From CBDDHT01 sp965228615 (lineage in GTDB: Bacteria; Pseudomonadota; Alphaproteobacteria; Rhizobiales; Methyloligellaceae), in assembly GCA_965228615.1 (NCBI GenBank), contig CBDDHT010000004.1, positions 2,480,001 to 2,544,000 of the forward strand: 64,000 bases of DNA, read 5' to 3'. Positions 1 through 8,354 of this stretch are shown here, piece by piece; position 1 is the first letter of the stretch, and the number at the start of each line of letters is the position of its first letter. Below the pieces are notes generated by a model. That model ran no database searches. It was not told where the DNA came from and saw only the letters and a program-made list of their open reading frames with translations. The translations under genes and the position numbers were made by a program.

Positions 1-375
1 GACGGCGGTCTTGGATCAGGCTCCGAGATCTCGAAAATCAAGGCACAGGGCAAGGTGCTCATCACCACCGACAAGAAACAGACCGCCACCGCCGACTGGG
101 CAAACTTCGACGTCAAAGAACAAACAGTCGTTATTGGCGGAAACGTGGTGTTGTCCCAAGGCGAGGGTAGTGTGCTAAAGGGTGATCGCCTCGTCATCAA
201 TCTGAAGACGGGGCAAAGCCGGTTCGAGAACCGACGAGATGCCAAGACCGGGAAGCCTGTTCGTGTCAAAGGTCTATTCATGCCGAAGAAGAAGAATGAC
301 AAAAAGAAGACCGAAAAAAATGGAGAACCGTCTCCATGGGCCACTGAAATCCGCCGCCCTTCCCCGTCTCAATAG
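1..375 (+). CDS. lptA: LptA, LPS transport periplasmic protein (3' part, start outside window)
   Basis: The reading frame is open from the first base and stops at 375, so this is the C-terminal 124 codons of a longer gene. The protein has the OstA/LptA pattern of repeated beta strands (IKAQGKVLITT, GGNVVLSQGEG, GDRLVINLKTG). It ends in a Lys-rich stretch and a short tail. LptA family proteins form the periplasmic bridge that carries lipopolysaccharide from the inner to the outer membrane. The next gene is lptB, the ATPase of the same exporter, which supports the call. The signal peptide and N-terminus cannot be seen. Confidence 0.9.
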   Translation, partial: DGGLGSGSEISKIKAQGKVLITTDKKQTATADWANFDVKEQTVVIGGNVVLSQGEGSVLKGDRLVINLKTGQSRFENRRDAKTGKPVRVKGLFMPKKKNDKKKTEKNGEPSPWATEIRRPSPSQ

Positions 376-432
376 ACCTGCATTTCATCGAATCTTAACC
401 GGTCGGCGCTTCAACTAGGGGCGAAAGGCTCA

Positions 433-1245
433 TTGGCTAAGCTGATGTCCATACCGGTACCCGGTGCGCAGACCGAACAGCCGGCGCAGAGCGACTCTCC
501 TCAGAGTGAATCGTCGCATGCCGCGGGACGTCTGAGCGTCCAATCCGTTGTTAAGAGTTTCAAGCGACGACCGGTCGTGCGCGGCGTAAGCCTCAATCTC
601 GCGCGCGGCGAATCGGTTGGCCTACTGGGACCGAATGGTGCTGGGAAAACGACGGTGTTCTACATGATCACCGGTCTCATTCCGGCGGATGAAGGACGGA
701 TTGAGATTGATGGCAACGACGTCACCAGGTTCCCGATGTACAGGCGCGCGAGGCTTGGCATCGGTTATCTGCCACAGGAGGCTTCGATCTTTCGTGGCCT
801 TACGGTCGAGCAGAACATCAACGCCGTGCTGGAGCTGGTCGAGCCTAACAAGAAGGCAAGACAGGAACAGCTGGATACACTTCTTGAAGAATTCAGCATT
901 ACGCGGTTGCGAAAATCACCATCCATTGCGCTGTCAGGTGGTGAACGCCGCCGTGTCGAAATTGCGCGCGCCCTCGCCGGGCGTCCCTCCTTCATGCTCC
1001 TGGACGAGCCATTTGCCGGCATCGACCCGATCGCAATTGGCGATATCCGGGCACTTGTCAGCCATTTGACGAAGCGGGGCATCGGTGTGCTGATCACGGA
1101 TCACAATGTACGTGAAACTCTGGAAATGATTGATCGCGCTTACATAATTCACGATGGACGGGTGCTGACAGAAGGGTCGCCGGAAGAAATTATCGCGAAT
1201 GAGGACGTTCGACGCGTCTATCTTGGGGATCAGTTCACTTTATAG
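433..1245 (+). CDS. lptB: LptB, ATPase of the LPS exporter
   Basis: This is an ABC ATPase of 270 residues. Walker A GPNGAGKTT is at about 66-74, the Q-loop Gln near 115, the signature LSGGE near 168, Walker B LLDEP near 189 and the switch His in ITDHN near 224. LptB powers extraction of lipopolysaccharide from the inner membrane as part of LptB2FGC. A Ser/Gln-rich N-terminal extension of about 35 residues precedes the domain. The start shown is TTG, 4 bases after an AAAGG; an ATG at 445 is the alternative and would shorten the protein by 4 residues. It lies between lptA and rpoN, the usual rhizobial order. Confidence 0.95.
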   Translation: MAKLMSIPVPGAQTEQPAQSDSPQSESSHAAGRLSVQSVVKSFKRRPVVRGVSLNLARGESVGLLGPNGAGKTTVFYMITGLIPADEGRIEIDGNDVTRFPMYRRARLGIGYLPQEASIFRGLTVEQNINAVLELVEPNKKARQEQLDTLLEEFSITRLRKSPSIALSGGERRRVEIARALAGRPSFMLLDEPFAGIDPIAIGDIRALVSHLTKRGIGVLITDHNVRETLEMIDRAYIIHDGRVLTEGSPEEIIANEDVRRVYLGDQFTL

Positions 1246-1290
1246 CGTTATAGAAGATGCAGAGCAGAAACGGGATCTAAGACAGAAACC

Positions 1291-2817
1291 ATGGCGCTGA
1301 CGGCAAAACTTGAGATGAGGCAGGCGCAAGGCCTCGTCATGACGCCGCAACTGCAGCAGGCAATCAAACTGCTGCAGCTCTCCAATATGGAATTGTCAGC
1401 CTATGTCGAAGCCGAACTCGAGCGGAATCCACTGCTTGAGCATGTAGAAGGCAGTGACGCCCCTCGGGCAGAGGTGACTGGCGAGCCCGACGCGCCCGAT
1501 GCCTCGGCCAGCAGCAGCGATGAAGAATGGCTTGATCTTGGCAGTGAGCCGATCGCCAGCAACCCGGCAGAGGTCTTCGATACAGATTCGGAAAACCTCA
1601 ATCCGGATTCCGGCGGCGATGCTGTTGTGCAACCTGTCGCAGATTCCAATTGGTCGACGGTCAATGGCAAAGCGGCGCCTCGCGACGGCGACGCCAATCT
1701 GGAAGCCTTTGTCGCTGAGGATATCAGTCTCCAGGATCATCTGAACGAACAGCTTCTGCTTGCGGTTGCCGATCCGGCAAAGCGTCTCATCGGACGCCAC
1801 CTGATCGACATGGTGGACGAGGCCGGCTACCTCAGCGGCGATCTGGACGGTCTTGCCGAACGACTATCGGCACCAATGGAGCTGGTTGATGAAACGCTTC
1901 AGACATTGCAGACCTTCGACCCGGCGGGTGTCTTCGCAAGGTCCCTCGCGGAATGCCTCAGCTTGCAGCTCAAAGATCGCAACCGATACGACCCGGCCAT
2001 CGCCGCACTGATTGACAATCTCGGCCTGTTGGCAGCGCACGACCTCGGTGCGCTGGGGCGAGCATGTGCATGCGACCAGGACGAACTGATGGATATGATC
2101 GCCGAAATCAAGGCGCTGAATCCGAAACCAGGGCTCAAATTCGGTCATACGACGGTACAACCCGTCGTCCCTGATGTCGCCGTCCGCCAGCTTCCCGATG
2201 GGAGCTGGCACGTTGAACTGAATTCAGACACGCTACCGAAAGTACTGGTCAATCAATCCTACTACGCAACCGTTAGCGGATCGGCGACGTCCAGCGACGA
2301 CAAGACCTACATCCATGACTGCCTGCAAACGGCAAACTGGCTGGTCAAGAGCCTCGACCAGCGCGCACGCACGATCCTGAAAGTCGCCAAGGAAATCGTC
2401 CGTCAACAGGACGCCTTTCTCACATACGGCGTACAGCATTTGCGGCCGCTCAACCTGAAGACAATTGCCGATGCCATCAGCATGCATGAGTCGACCGTCA
2501 GCCGCGTGACCACAAACAAATATATGGCGACGTCGCGCGGCATATTCGAACTCAAATACTTCTTTACATCGGCAATTGCATCGTCCGGAACCGGAGATGC
2601 GCACTCTTCCGAGGCCGTCCGTCATCGCATTAAGCAGCTAATTGACGATGAACCGGTCGATCGGATTCTCTCGGACGACAAAATTGTCGACCTGCTGGAA
2701 AAACAAGGCGTTGAAATTGCTCGCCGAACTGTGGCGAAGTATCGCGAGGCCTTGCGCATTCCTTCATCTGTTCAAAGGCGGCGCGAGAAGAAACTTGCAT
2801 TGCGGGCACATAGCTGA
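1291..2817 (+). CDS. rpoN: RNA polymerase sigma-54 factor
   Basis: A protein of 508 residues with the sigma-54 architecture. The Gln- and Leu-rich activator-interacting region I (MTPQLQQAIKLLQLS) is at the N-terminus, followed by an acidic region II, the core-binding domain, the helix-turn-helix (TIADAISMHESTVSRVT) and the RpoN box ARRTVAKYR near residue 484. RpoN directs transcription from -24/-12 promoters and needs AAA+ activators; none is encoded nearby. It lies 45 bases after lptB and ahead of hpf and ptsN, the standard proteobacterial rpoN neighbourhood. Confidence 0.97.
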   Translation: MALTAKLEMRQAQGLVMTPQLQQAIKLLQLSNMELSAYVEAELERNPLLEHVEGSDAPRAEVTGEPDAPDASASSSDEEWLDLGSEPIASNPAEVFDTDSENLNPDSGGDAVVQPVADSNWSTVNGKAAPRDGDANLEAFVAEDISLQDHLNEQLLLAVADPAKRLIGRHLIDMVDEAGYLSGDLDGLAERLSAPMELVDETLQTLQTFDPAGVFARSLAECLSLQLKDRNRYDPAIAALIDNLGLLAAHDLGALGRACACDQDELMDMIAEIKALNPKPGLKFGHTTVQPVVPDVAVRQLPDGSWHVELNSDTLPKVLVNQSYYATVSGSATSSDDKTYIHDCLQTANWLVKSLDQRARTILKVAKEIVRQQDAFLTYGVQHLRPLNLKTIADAISMHESTVSRVTTNKYMATSRGIFELKYFFTSAIASSGTGDAHSSEAVRHRIKQLIDDEPVDRILSDDKIVDLLEKQGVEIARRTVAKYREALRIPSSVQRRREKKLALRAHS

Positions 2818-3097
2818 GTTACCTGCGATGTTGGGTTTCATTTTTTTGTAATAAAACAGGACTTTACAGAAGATAATCAAGCGCTGAACCGGCTGGGCAG
2901 CACCACATTCATGGCCTGTCTTTGTGTTTGACAGCGCTTGCTGCGTTGGTCTAGGTTCCGCGGCCATAACTGAGGGCCAGTCACGTCAATGCGGTTGACG
3001 ATGCGGGCGCGCCAGATGGTAGACTTGGTGGGCGCCCGGCACATCCTGTGACATGCGGCTCGGGCCAAGTGGGCTTGGCATTAGGATCCCGGGCAGA

Positions 3098-3676
3098 ATG
3101 GATTTACAGGTAACTGGCAAGAATTTGGACGTAGGCGATGCACTACGGACCTATGTGACACAGAGAATTGAGCAGGCCGTCGACAAATTCATTGGGCGGA
3201 GCCTGCCAGGTCATATACGGATCGAAAAGGAGCGGGGTAACTTCCGGACAGATTGCTCAATCCAACTCAAATCCGGATTGAGCCTGCAATCTCGCGGTGA
3301 AGCGCCTGATGCCTATGCAAGCGCTGATCTGGCGTTGGAACGCTTGGAAAAGCGTCTGCGACGTTATAAGCGGCGATTAAAGAACCACCATGGACCGGCT
3401 CAGGACATCGAGACAGCTGCTCCATACTATGTGATTCAGGCCGCTGAGGACGAAGAAGAGACTGTAGAAGACGACAATCCGGTCATTATCGCCGAGACAG
3501 AAACCATGATCCAGGTGCTGCCCGTGAGCGACGCTGTGATGCGAATGGACGTATCGGACAAGCCTGTGCTTGTTTTCCGCAATGCCAGTCACGGACGCAT
3601 TAATGTCGTCTACCGTCGGGAAGACGGTAACATTGGCTGGGTCGATCCAGGCGAACCCTCGGAAAACGCCGGTTAA
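3098..3676 (+). CDS. hpf: Long-form ribosome hibernation promoting factor
   Basis: The ATG at 3098 was chosen over an upstream start at 3053. The family N-terminus (MDLQVTGKNLDVGDALR) begins there, and an AGGA lies 11 bases upstream. The 192-residue product has an N-terminal S30AE/HPF ribosome-binding domain (about 1-105), an acidic linker rich in Glu and Asp, and a C-terminal dimerisation domain (about 135-190). That is the long form, which in other bacteria dimerises 70S ribosomes in stationary phase. The 280 bases before it contain no recognisable gene. Confidence 0.93.
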   Translation: MDLQVTGKNLDVGDALRTYVTQRIEQAVDKFIGRSLPGHIRIEKERGNFRTDCSIQLKSGLSLQSRGEAPDAYASADLALERLEKRLRRYKRRLKNHHGPAQDIETAAPYYVIQAAEDEEETVEDDNPVIIAETETMIQVLPVSDAVMRMDVSDKPVLVFRNASHGRINVVYRREDGNIGWVDPGEPSENAG

Positions 3677-3724
3677 GGCCGGCGCGTTTCGTCGCCATAC
3701 TCCCATACAAGGATTCGAAGTCTT

Positions 3725-4189
3725 ATGGATCTAGGTGATCTTATCGAACCCGAAGGTGTTATTGCGTCGCTGAAAGCGAAGAGCATGAAACACGTGCTGC
3801 AGGAACTCGCATCACATGCAGCGAAGTTTACAGGGCTCTCGGAACGCGAAGTGTTTGACACGCTTTTGCAGCGCGAGCGGCTCGGCTCAACGGGCGTCGG
3901 ACATGGTGTTGCGATCCCGCATGGTAAACTATCGGGTCTGGACAGGATTACGGGCCTGTTTGCCCGGTTGGAGACACCGATCGACTTTGACGCGATCGAC
4001 GATCAGCCGGTGGATCTTGTATTTCTGCTGCTGGCGCCCGAAGATGCAGGTGCCGACCATCTGAAGGCATTAGCCCGAATCTCCCGGCTGCTGCGGGGAA
4101 CCGATGCGCTCGAAAAACTGCGCTCATCCAAGGACAGCACAGCGCTCTATGCGGTTTTGACAGAGGCCGCCACGTCCCACGCGGCATAA
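3725..4189 (+). CDS. ptsN: Nitrogen-regulatory PTS protein EIIA-Ntr
   Basis: A 154-residue protein of the EIIA fructose/mannitol fold. The phosphoryl-accepting His66 is in GVAIPHGKL. EIIA-Ntr is the output protein of a regulatory phosphorelay (EI-Ntr, HPr/NPr, EIIA-Ntr) that controls potassium and carbon-nitrogen balance and does not transport sugar. It follows hpf as in most proteobacteria. HPr, a second EIIA and HPr kinase occur together at 31-33 kb of this window, so most of the regulatory PTS is present here. EI itself is not. Confidence 0.94.
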   Translation: MDLGDLIEPEGVIASLKAKSMKHVLQELASHAAKFTGLSEREVFDTLLQRERLGSTGVGHGVAIPHGKLSGLDRITGLFARLETPIDFDAIDDQPVDLVFLLLAPEDAGADHLKALARISRLLRGTDALEKLRSSKDSTALYAVLTEAATSHAA

Positions 4190-4280
4190 CGATCTGTCCG
4201 CCGCGATTTTCTCAATCAAAGCAACTGCAATTTGCCAAGTCGAAGTGCATCTGTTTGCGCGTCCATGTGGACGCACGGCT

Positions 4281-4559
4281 CTAGTGAACGCTTACAGGCT
4301 CCAGATCGTGCTCGAATGCATTCGCGATGGCGGAATAACGGCTATCTGTCAGCGTAAGCGGTGTCCCATCGGCCGACACAAGCGCAAACAGGTCGATCCC
4401 TGCCGGCAAGCCTTCCAGTGCCGGGAAAAGGCGCGCGGCTTCCTCGGGATCGAGTTCTTTGACATAAGCCAACTCACCGTCGCCGAGGCGCGCAAATTCA
4501 ATCTCGCTCATTTCACCAAGCGATTTTGGATCCAGCTTTTCATTGTCGGTCATCGTCAT
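4281..4559 (-). CDS. DUF1150 family protein
   Basis: An acidic protein of 92 residues matching the alphaproteobacterial DUF1150 family (EIEFARLGDGELAYVK; DGTPLTLTDSRYSAIANA). The family has no established function that I can cite. It sits 96 bases downstream of the small heat-shock gene on the same strand, a common pairing in rhizobia that suggests co-expression. The start could be the ATG at 4559 or a second ATG two codons later. Confidence 0.8.
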   Translation of the reverse strand: MTMTDNEKLDPKSLGEMSEIEFARLGDGELAYVKELDPEEAARLFPALEGLPAGIDLFALVSADGTPLTLTDSRYSAIANAFEHDLEPVSVH

Positions 4560-4655
4560 ATCCTCTCAACACTGGATCAACCCGCGCGCAATCATATTCG
4601 ATCTGCGAGCATTTAGGGGGATCGATCCTCTAATACTTGGGTCGCGGTACCGGCC

Positions 4656-5081
4656 TTAATCGCCACCGATCTCAATCGTTCTGCTGAGGCGTTCAGGCTC
4701 CGGTCGTTCCAGATCGATCGCCAACAGTCCATTTTCCAGATCAGCGTTTCGGACTTCAATTCCTTCGGCCAATACAAACGTGCGCTGAAACTGCCTTGCC
4801 GCGATACCACGATGTAAAAATTCGCGTGACTTGTCGTCTTCCTGCCGGCCACGAATGGTCAGCTGATTGTCTTCAACGGTGACATCCAGTTGATCGCGCG
4901 TAAATCCGGCCACTGCGAGCGTGATTCGCAACCGTTCTGCCGCATCGTCAGAGCCATCCAGCCGTTCAATATTGTAAGGAGGATACCCGTCGCCGGACGC
5001 TTTGCCGACGCGATCGAGAACCTGCTCGATCTGCTCGAAGCCCAACAGGAGAGGACTCGATAGTATGGACGTCCGCGACAT
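4656..5081 (-). CDS. Small heat-shock protein (Hsp20/IbpA family)
   Basis: A 141-residue alpha-crystallin-type chaperone. The N-terminal arm carries SPLLLGFEQIEQVLDR; the crystallin domain runs from about 38 to 130 and holds LAVAGFTRDQLDV and ENGLLAIDLERPEPE. Hsp20 proteins hold unfolding proteins for refolding by DnaK/ClpB. The ribosome-binding site is GAAAGGG at 5090-5096, 8 bases from the ATG. Five to ten bases further upstream lies a UCGCU stretch resembling the anti-Shine-Dalgarno motif of ROSE thermometers (see separate entry). Confidence 0.93.
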   Translation of the reverse strand: MSRTSILSSPLLLGFEQIEQVLDRVGKASGDGYPPYNIERLDGSDDAAERLRITLAVAGFTRDQLDVTVEDNQLTIRGRQEDDKSREFLHRGIAARQFQRTFVLAEGIEVRNADLENGLLAIDLERPEPERLSRTIEIGGD

Positions 5082-5089
5082 TGATACAG

Positions 5090-5104
5090 CCCTTTCAAAA
5101 GCGA
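5090..5104 (-). promoter_or_regulatory. Possible ROSE-like RNA thermometer end hairpin before hsp20
   Basis: Read on the minus strand, the leader of the Hsp20 gene runs TCGCT, TTTG, AAAGGG, then 8 bases to the ATG. ROSE elements of rhizobial heat-shock genes carry a U(U/C)GCU motif that pairs with the ribosome-binding site at low temperature. The motif and its position fit. The pairing I can draw by hand is short and imperfect, and I did not establish the upstream ROSE hairpins. Confidence 0.3.
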
Positions 5105-5371
5105 CCTAGCCATGTCCGGCAGATAAACTTGCGCAGCCCAGTTGGACCCGCGATTTTTTTGGCCGGCCCCAAAGGCACCAGCCAATCTCCATCCAAATAT
5201 GGGTGCGAAACAATCTGAAATCAAGCCACCTCGCCTAATCGTTAGGGCTGGGAAAGGTCAGATTTCCAGAGGCTGCATCGGCTGCCCCGAACACTTGCCT
5301 GCGGGCAAGAATTTCGTCCTGCCGCCCAGGGAGACACATTCAATCCGTTGATTATGTTGTGCGAGGAAAAA

Positions 5372-5447
5372 TGGTGGAGCCAGGCGGGATCGAACCGCCG
5401 ACCTCGTGAATGCCATTCACGCGCTCTCCCAACTGAGCTATGGCCCC
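5372..5447 (-). tRNA. tRNA-Ala, anticodon GGC
   Basis: The minus strand reads GGGGCCA for the 5' acceptor arm and TGGCTCC plus discriminator A and an encoded CCA at the 3' end. The D arm is GCTC-AGTTGGGAGA-GC. The anticodon stem CGTGA/TCACG encloses the loop ATGGCAT with anticodon GGC, and the T arm is GGCGG-TTCGATC-CCGCC. All stems pair, with one G-U in the acceptor. This isoacceptor reads GCC and GCU codons. Confidence 0.97.
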
Positions 5448-5507
5448 ATTTTCAGCCGGATGGCGTCATCGCAGACACCAATCGGCCCGCGCCTAGGTTC
5501 TCCCTAG

Positions 5508-5534
5508 GTATAGCGCTTGCGGCTGCCAAACAAG
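5508..5534 (-). promoter_or_regulatory. Candidate promoter for tRNA-Ala
   Basis: On the minus strand CTTGTT (5529-5534) and CTATAC (5508-5513) resemble the alphaproteobacterial -35 CTTGAC and -10 CTATAT boxes, about 60 bases upstream of the tRNA. The spacer is 15 bases, shorter than the usual 17, so this is tentative. A CCTAGG...CCTAGG repeat lies between the -10 box and the tRNA. Confidence 0.35.
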
Positions 5535-5571
5535 AAAAATATCGTGCTTCACAGACCGTCCGGCCTACGCC

Positions 5572-6042
5572 TCAACTTTCGTCTCCGGGCTTGATTGGCG
5601 TGCCGATTATATCGGAAACATTCGAGTCGCCCTCATCCTCAGTCTCGAGGAAGGAATCATCGTTTTCGCCATCCGGGAGCGTATCCGCGTCGGCGTCGTC
5701 ATCGTCGTCGAGAACGACAACATCATCCTCGATATCGACGTCGGCTGTGTCCCCATCAGCTTCTTCAAGACTGACGAATTCGGGTTCATCGACGTCTTTC
5801 GCCGTCTTGGTTTCGTCGGCCGCAGCCTCGGGTTTGGCTTCTGCATCCGGTTTCGGCGCCGCCTTCGGTTTAACGATTGCCGCGACAACGGGGGCAGGTG
5901 CTTCAATTTCGAACACCGCACCACACGCTGGGCAAGAAATGTCTTCCCGGTTCAAATCATAGAATTTTGCACCGCAGCCCTTGCACAAACGCTTTGTGCC
6001 GCGCGCGGCCTTGACTGCCGCACGGTCAGCGACTTTCGCCAT
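5572..6042 (-). CDS. FYDLN-type zinc-ribbon acidic protein (TIGR02300 family)
   Basis: The N-terminal 40 residues hold a four-Cys zinc ribbon, CKGCGAKFYDLN followed by CPACG, which is the signature of the alphaproteobacterial FYDLN/TIGR02300 family. The remaining 110 residues are Pro/Ala-rich and then strongly acidic (runs of Asp and Glu), and are probably disordered. The start at 6042 gives MAKVADR and has GGAG 6 bases upstream; the longer ORF start at 6054 lacks one. The function is not established. The ribbon plus acidic tail suggests an interaction role in the cytoplasm, but that is inference. Confidence 0.85.
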   Translation of the reverse strand: MAKVADRAAVKAARGTKRLCKGCGAKFYDLNREDISCPACGAVFEIEAPAPVVAAIVKPKAAPKPDAEAKPEAAADETKTAKDVDEPEFVSLEEADGDTADVDIEDDVVVLDDDDDADADTLPDGENDDSFLETEDEGDSNVSDIIGTPIKPGDES

Positions 6043-6211
6043 TGGTAGCTCCAAAAAATATAGAAAACGCGCCCCCCATTGCCACGACCACGACGCTCTG
6101 TCAAAAGCAAATAGATGACATCACCCCAGCCATCACAATAGGACTGCCCGATAACGCGTCGCAAAGATGCCTTATCCGGTAGACCGAAAGCCTCGAAGAG
6201 ATCGTCCAGAG

Positions 6212-7552
6212 ATGCCCAATCAGTTGATCAGCCGCAAATCGGAGTCTTTGAAGGGCCGGGTGCGCGTACCGGGTGACAAATCGATTTCCCACCGTTCACT
6301 TATGCTGGGCGGGCTCGCCACCGGAACAACGCGCATCAAGGGTCTCCTCGAAGGTCATGACGTTGTTGCAACCGCCCGAGCGTTGAAATCGCTTGGCGCG
6401 ATCGTCGAACCGGGGAATGGTCCAAATTCCGACTGGATCGTAAGGGGACGCGGTGTCGGCGGGCTTGCCGAACCAGACGGCCCGCTGGATTTCGGAAACT
6501 CCGGCACAGGTGTCCGCTTGATGATGGGTGTCATCGGCTCCCATGATATGCGGGTTTCTCTGATGGGCGACGAGTCGCTGTCACGGCGCCCGATGGGCCG
6601 CGTGCTTGCTCCATTGACGCAGATGGGTGTGGTGGTCGAAGAGGATCGCGAGCGCCTCCCCCTCGTCATGATCGGCTGCGCAAATCTTGTTCCGATCGAG
6701 TACAAACTCCCGGTTCCGTCCGCTCAGGTGAAATCCGCAATTCTGTTTGCCGGCCTTAACACGTCGGGAGCAACAACGGTTATCGAGAGCGCCCCGACGC
6801 GCGACCATACCGAACGGATGCTGACATATTTCGGCGCGGAACTCGAAACCGTCGAGAGTAGAGATGGGCGCCGCATCACTATCAACGGCGATGGCGAGTT
6901 GCATGGGCGCAATGTATCGGTTCCGGGAGATCCGAGTTCCGCCGCATTCCTGGCAGCCGCAGCCGTGGTCTGCGAAGAGTCTGAGGTGACGATCGAGAAT
7001 ATTCTCGTTAACCCGACGCGCACCGGGTTTTACAAAACACTTGAAGAAATGGGAGCGGATATCACGCTCATCAATCAAAGAATGGAGAGCGGTGAGGATG
7101 TTGCCGACATCAGGGTACGTTCCGGACCGCTGTCAGGCGTCACGGTTCCGCCGGAACGCGCGCCAACGATGATCGATGAATATCCGTGCCTTGCGGTCCT
7201 TGCGGCTTTTGCCGATGGCACCACGCGGATGGAAGGCCTTGGCGAACTTCGAGTGAAGGAAAGCGACCGGCTGACCGCCACTGCAGAGGGCCTCGCAGCA
7301 TGTGGTGTCGATGTCGCTGTCGATGGCGATATGCTCAGTGTCAGCGGAGCACGACAGGCGCCGGGCGGTGCTACCGTTCAGACCCATCTGGATCATCGCA
7401 TCGCCATGGCCTTCGCAATTCTCGGACTCGCGTCGCAAGCCCCTGTGGCCATAGACGACGATGCCATGATTGCCACGAGTTTTCCAGGCTTCACGGATCT
7501 GCTGAGTTCCCTCGGAGCGAAAATCGAACCGGGTGGCGAGAATCACTCATGA
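6212..7552 (+). CDS. aroA: 3-phosphoshikimate 1-carboxyvinyltransferase (EPSP synthase), class II type
   Basis: A 446-residue EPSP synthase, which joins shikimate-3-phosphate and phosphoenolpyruvate in aromatic amino acid synthesis. Motifs: PGDKS (20-24), SAQVK (170-174), RDHTE (197-201) and NPTR (267-270). These four are the set used to define class II enzymes such as Agrobacterium CP4. In the PEP-site loop DFGNSGTGVR the residue aligned with CP4 Ala100 is Gly98, the form found in most EPSP synthases. Start 6212 fits the family N-terminus; ATG 6167 is an alternative. The stop overlaps the cmk start by 4 bases. Confidence 0.96.
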   Translation: MPNQLISRKSESLKGRVRVPGDKSISHRSLMLGGLATGTTRIKGLLEGHDVVATARALKSLGAIVEPGNGPNSDWIVRGRGVGGLAEPDGPLDFGNSGTGVRLMMGVIGSHDMRVSLMGDESLSRRPMGRVLAPLTQMGVVVEEDRERLPLVMIGCANLVPIEYKLPVPSAQVKSAILFAGLNTSGATTVIESAPTRDHTERMLTYFGAELETVESRDGRRITINGDGELHGRNVSVPGDPSSAAFLAAAAVVCEESEVTIENILVNPTRTGFYKTLEEMGADITLINQRMESGEDVADIRVRSGPLSGVTVPPERAPTMIDEYPCLAVLAAFADGTTRMEGLGELRVKESDRLTATAEGLAACGVDVAVDGDMLSVSGARQAPGGATVQTHLDHRIAMAFAILGLASQAPVAIDDDAMIATSFPGFTDLLSSLGAKIEPGGENHS

Positions 7553-8181
7553 TCATTGCGGTGGATGGCCCAGCGGCCTCGGGCAAAGGCACAATCGCCC
7601 GGCGGATCGCCGCTCATTTCGGCATTGCCTATCTCGATACGGGCGCTCTTTACCGCGCGGTGGCTCGGGACGTTGCTGCCGGCGGCAACGCTGTCGACGA
7701 TCCTTCGGCCGCGGCGCTTGCAGCCACGAGGATCGATGCCGGCACTTTGAACGACCCCGTTCTTCGAACCCGGGGAACAGGCGAGGCCGCATCGATCGTG
7801 GCGCAATTTCCGGCTGTCCGTGCGGCTCTCCTTGAATTCCAACGGACATTCGCCAATCAAGCGCGCGGTGCCGTACTTGACGGCCGTGATATCGGAACGG
7901 TCGTCTGCCCCGAGGCGGACGCAAAGATCTATGTGATCGCAGCAGTAGAAGAGCGTGCTAAACGTCGCTGGAAAGAGCTGAACGCCGCCGGATCTGAGAG
8001 TACTTATGACTCAATCTTGGCAGATCTGGTCAAACGCGATGCGCGTGACCGTCAGCGGGATAATGCTCCACTGAAACCCGCTTCAGACGCGCACTTGCTC
8101 GACACGACAAATTTGGATATAGAGGCGGCATTCAAGGCTGCCGTTGAACTGATCGACGCTGCGACCGGCCGCGCCAACTAA
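7549..8181 (+). CDS. cmk: Cytidylate kinase
   Basis: A 210-residue nucleoside monophosphate kinase. The P-loop GPAASGKGT is at residues 7-15, and YLDTGALYRAVA and VLDGRDIGTVV are family motifs that bind CMP and magnesium. It phosphorylates CMP and dCMP. The ATG overlaps the aroA stop (ATGA), so the two are translationally coupled; aroA-cmk-rpsA is the usual order in this class. The open frame extends upstream through aroA, but only the 7549 start gives a kinase N-terminus. Confidence 0.96.
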   Translation: MIIAVDGPAASGKGTIARRIAAHFGIAYLDTGALYRAVARDVAAGGNAVDDPSAAALAATRIDAGTLNDPVLRTRGTGEAASIVAQFPAVRAALLEFQRTFANQARGAVLDGRDIGTVVCPEADAKIYVIAAVEERAKRRWKELNAAGSESTYDSILADLVKRDARDRQRDNAPLKPASDAHLLDTTNLDIEAAFKAAVELIDAATGRAN

Positions 8182-8354
8182 GGCGGGGCCTATCTGTATT
8201 GGCAACGCCGTTTCCTTACACACTGTCGGCAGACACTTAATTCATGGCACCGGTTTGTCGATGACGACCGACCGGATGCTGAGGCACAGGCATAGGGCAT
8301 AAGCCCATAACACCGCGACGACGCCCGGTCATTGACCGTGTATCAGGAGTTTTG

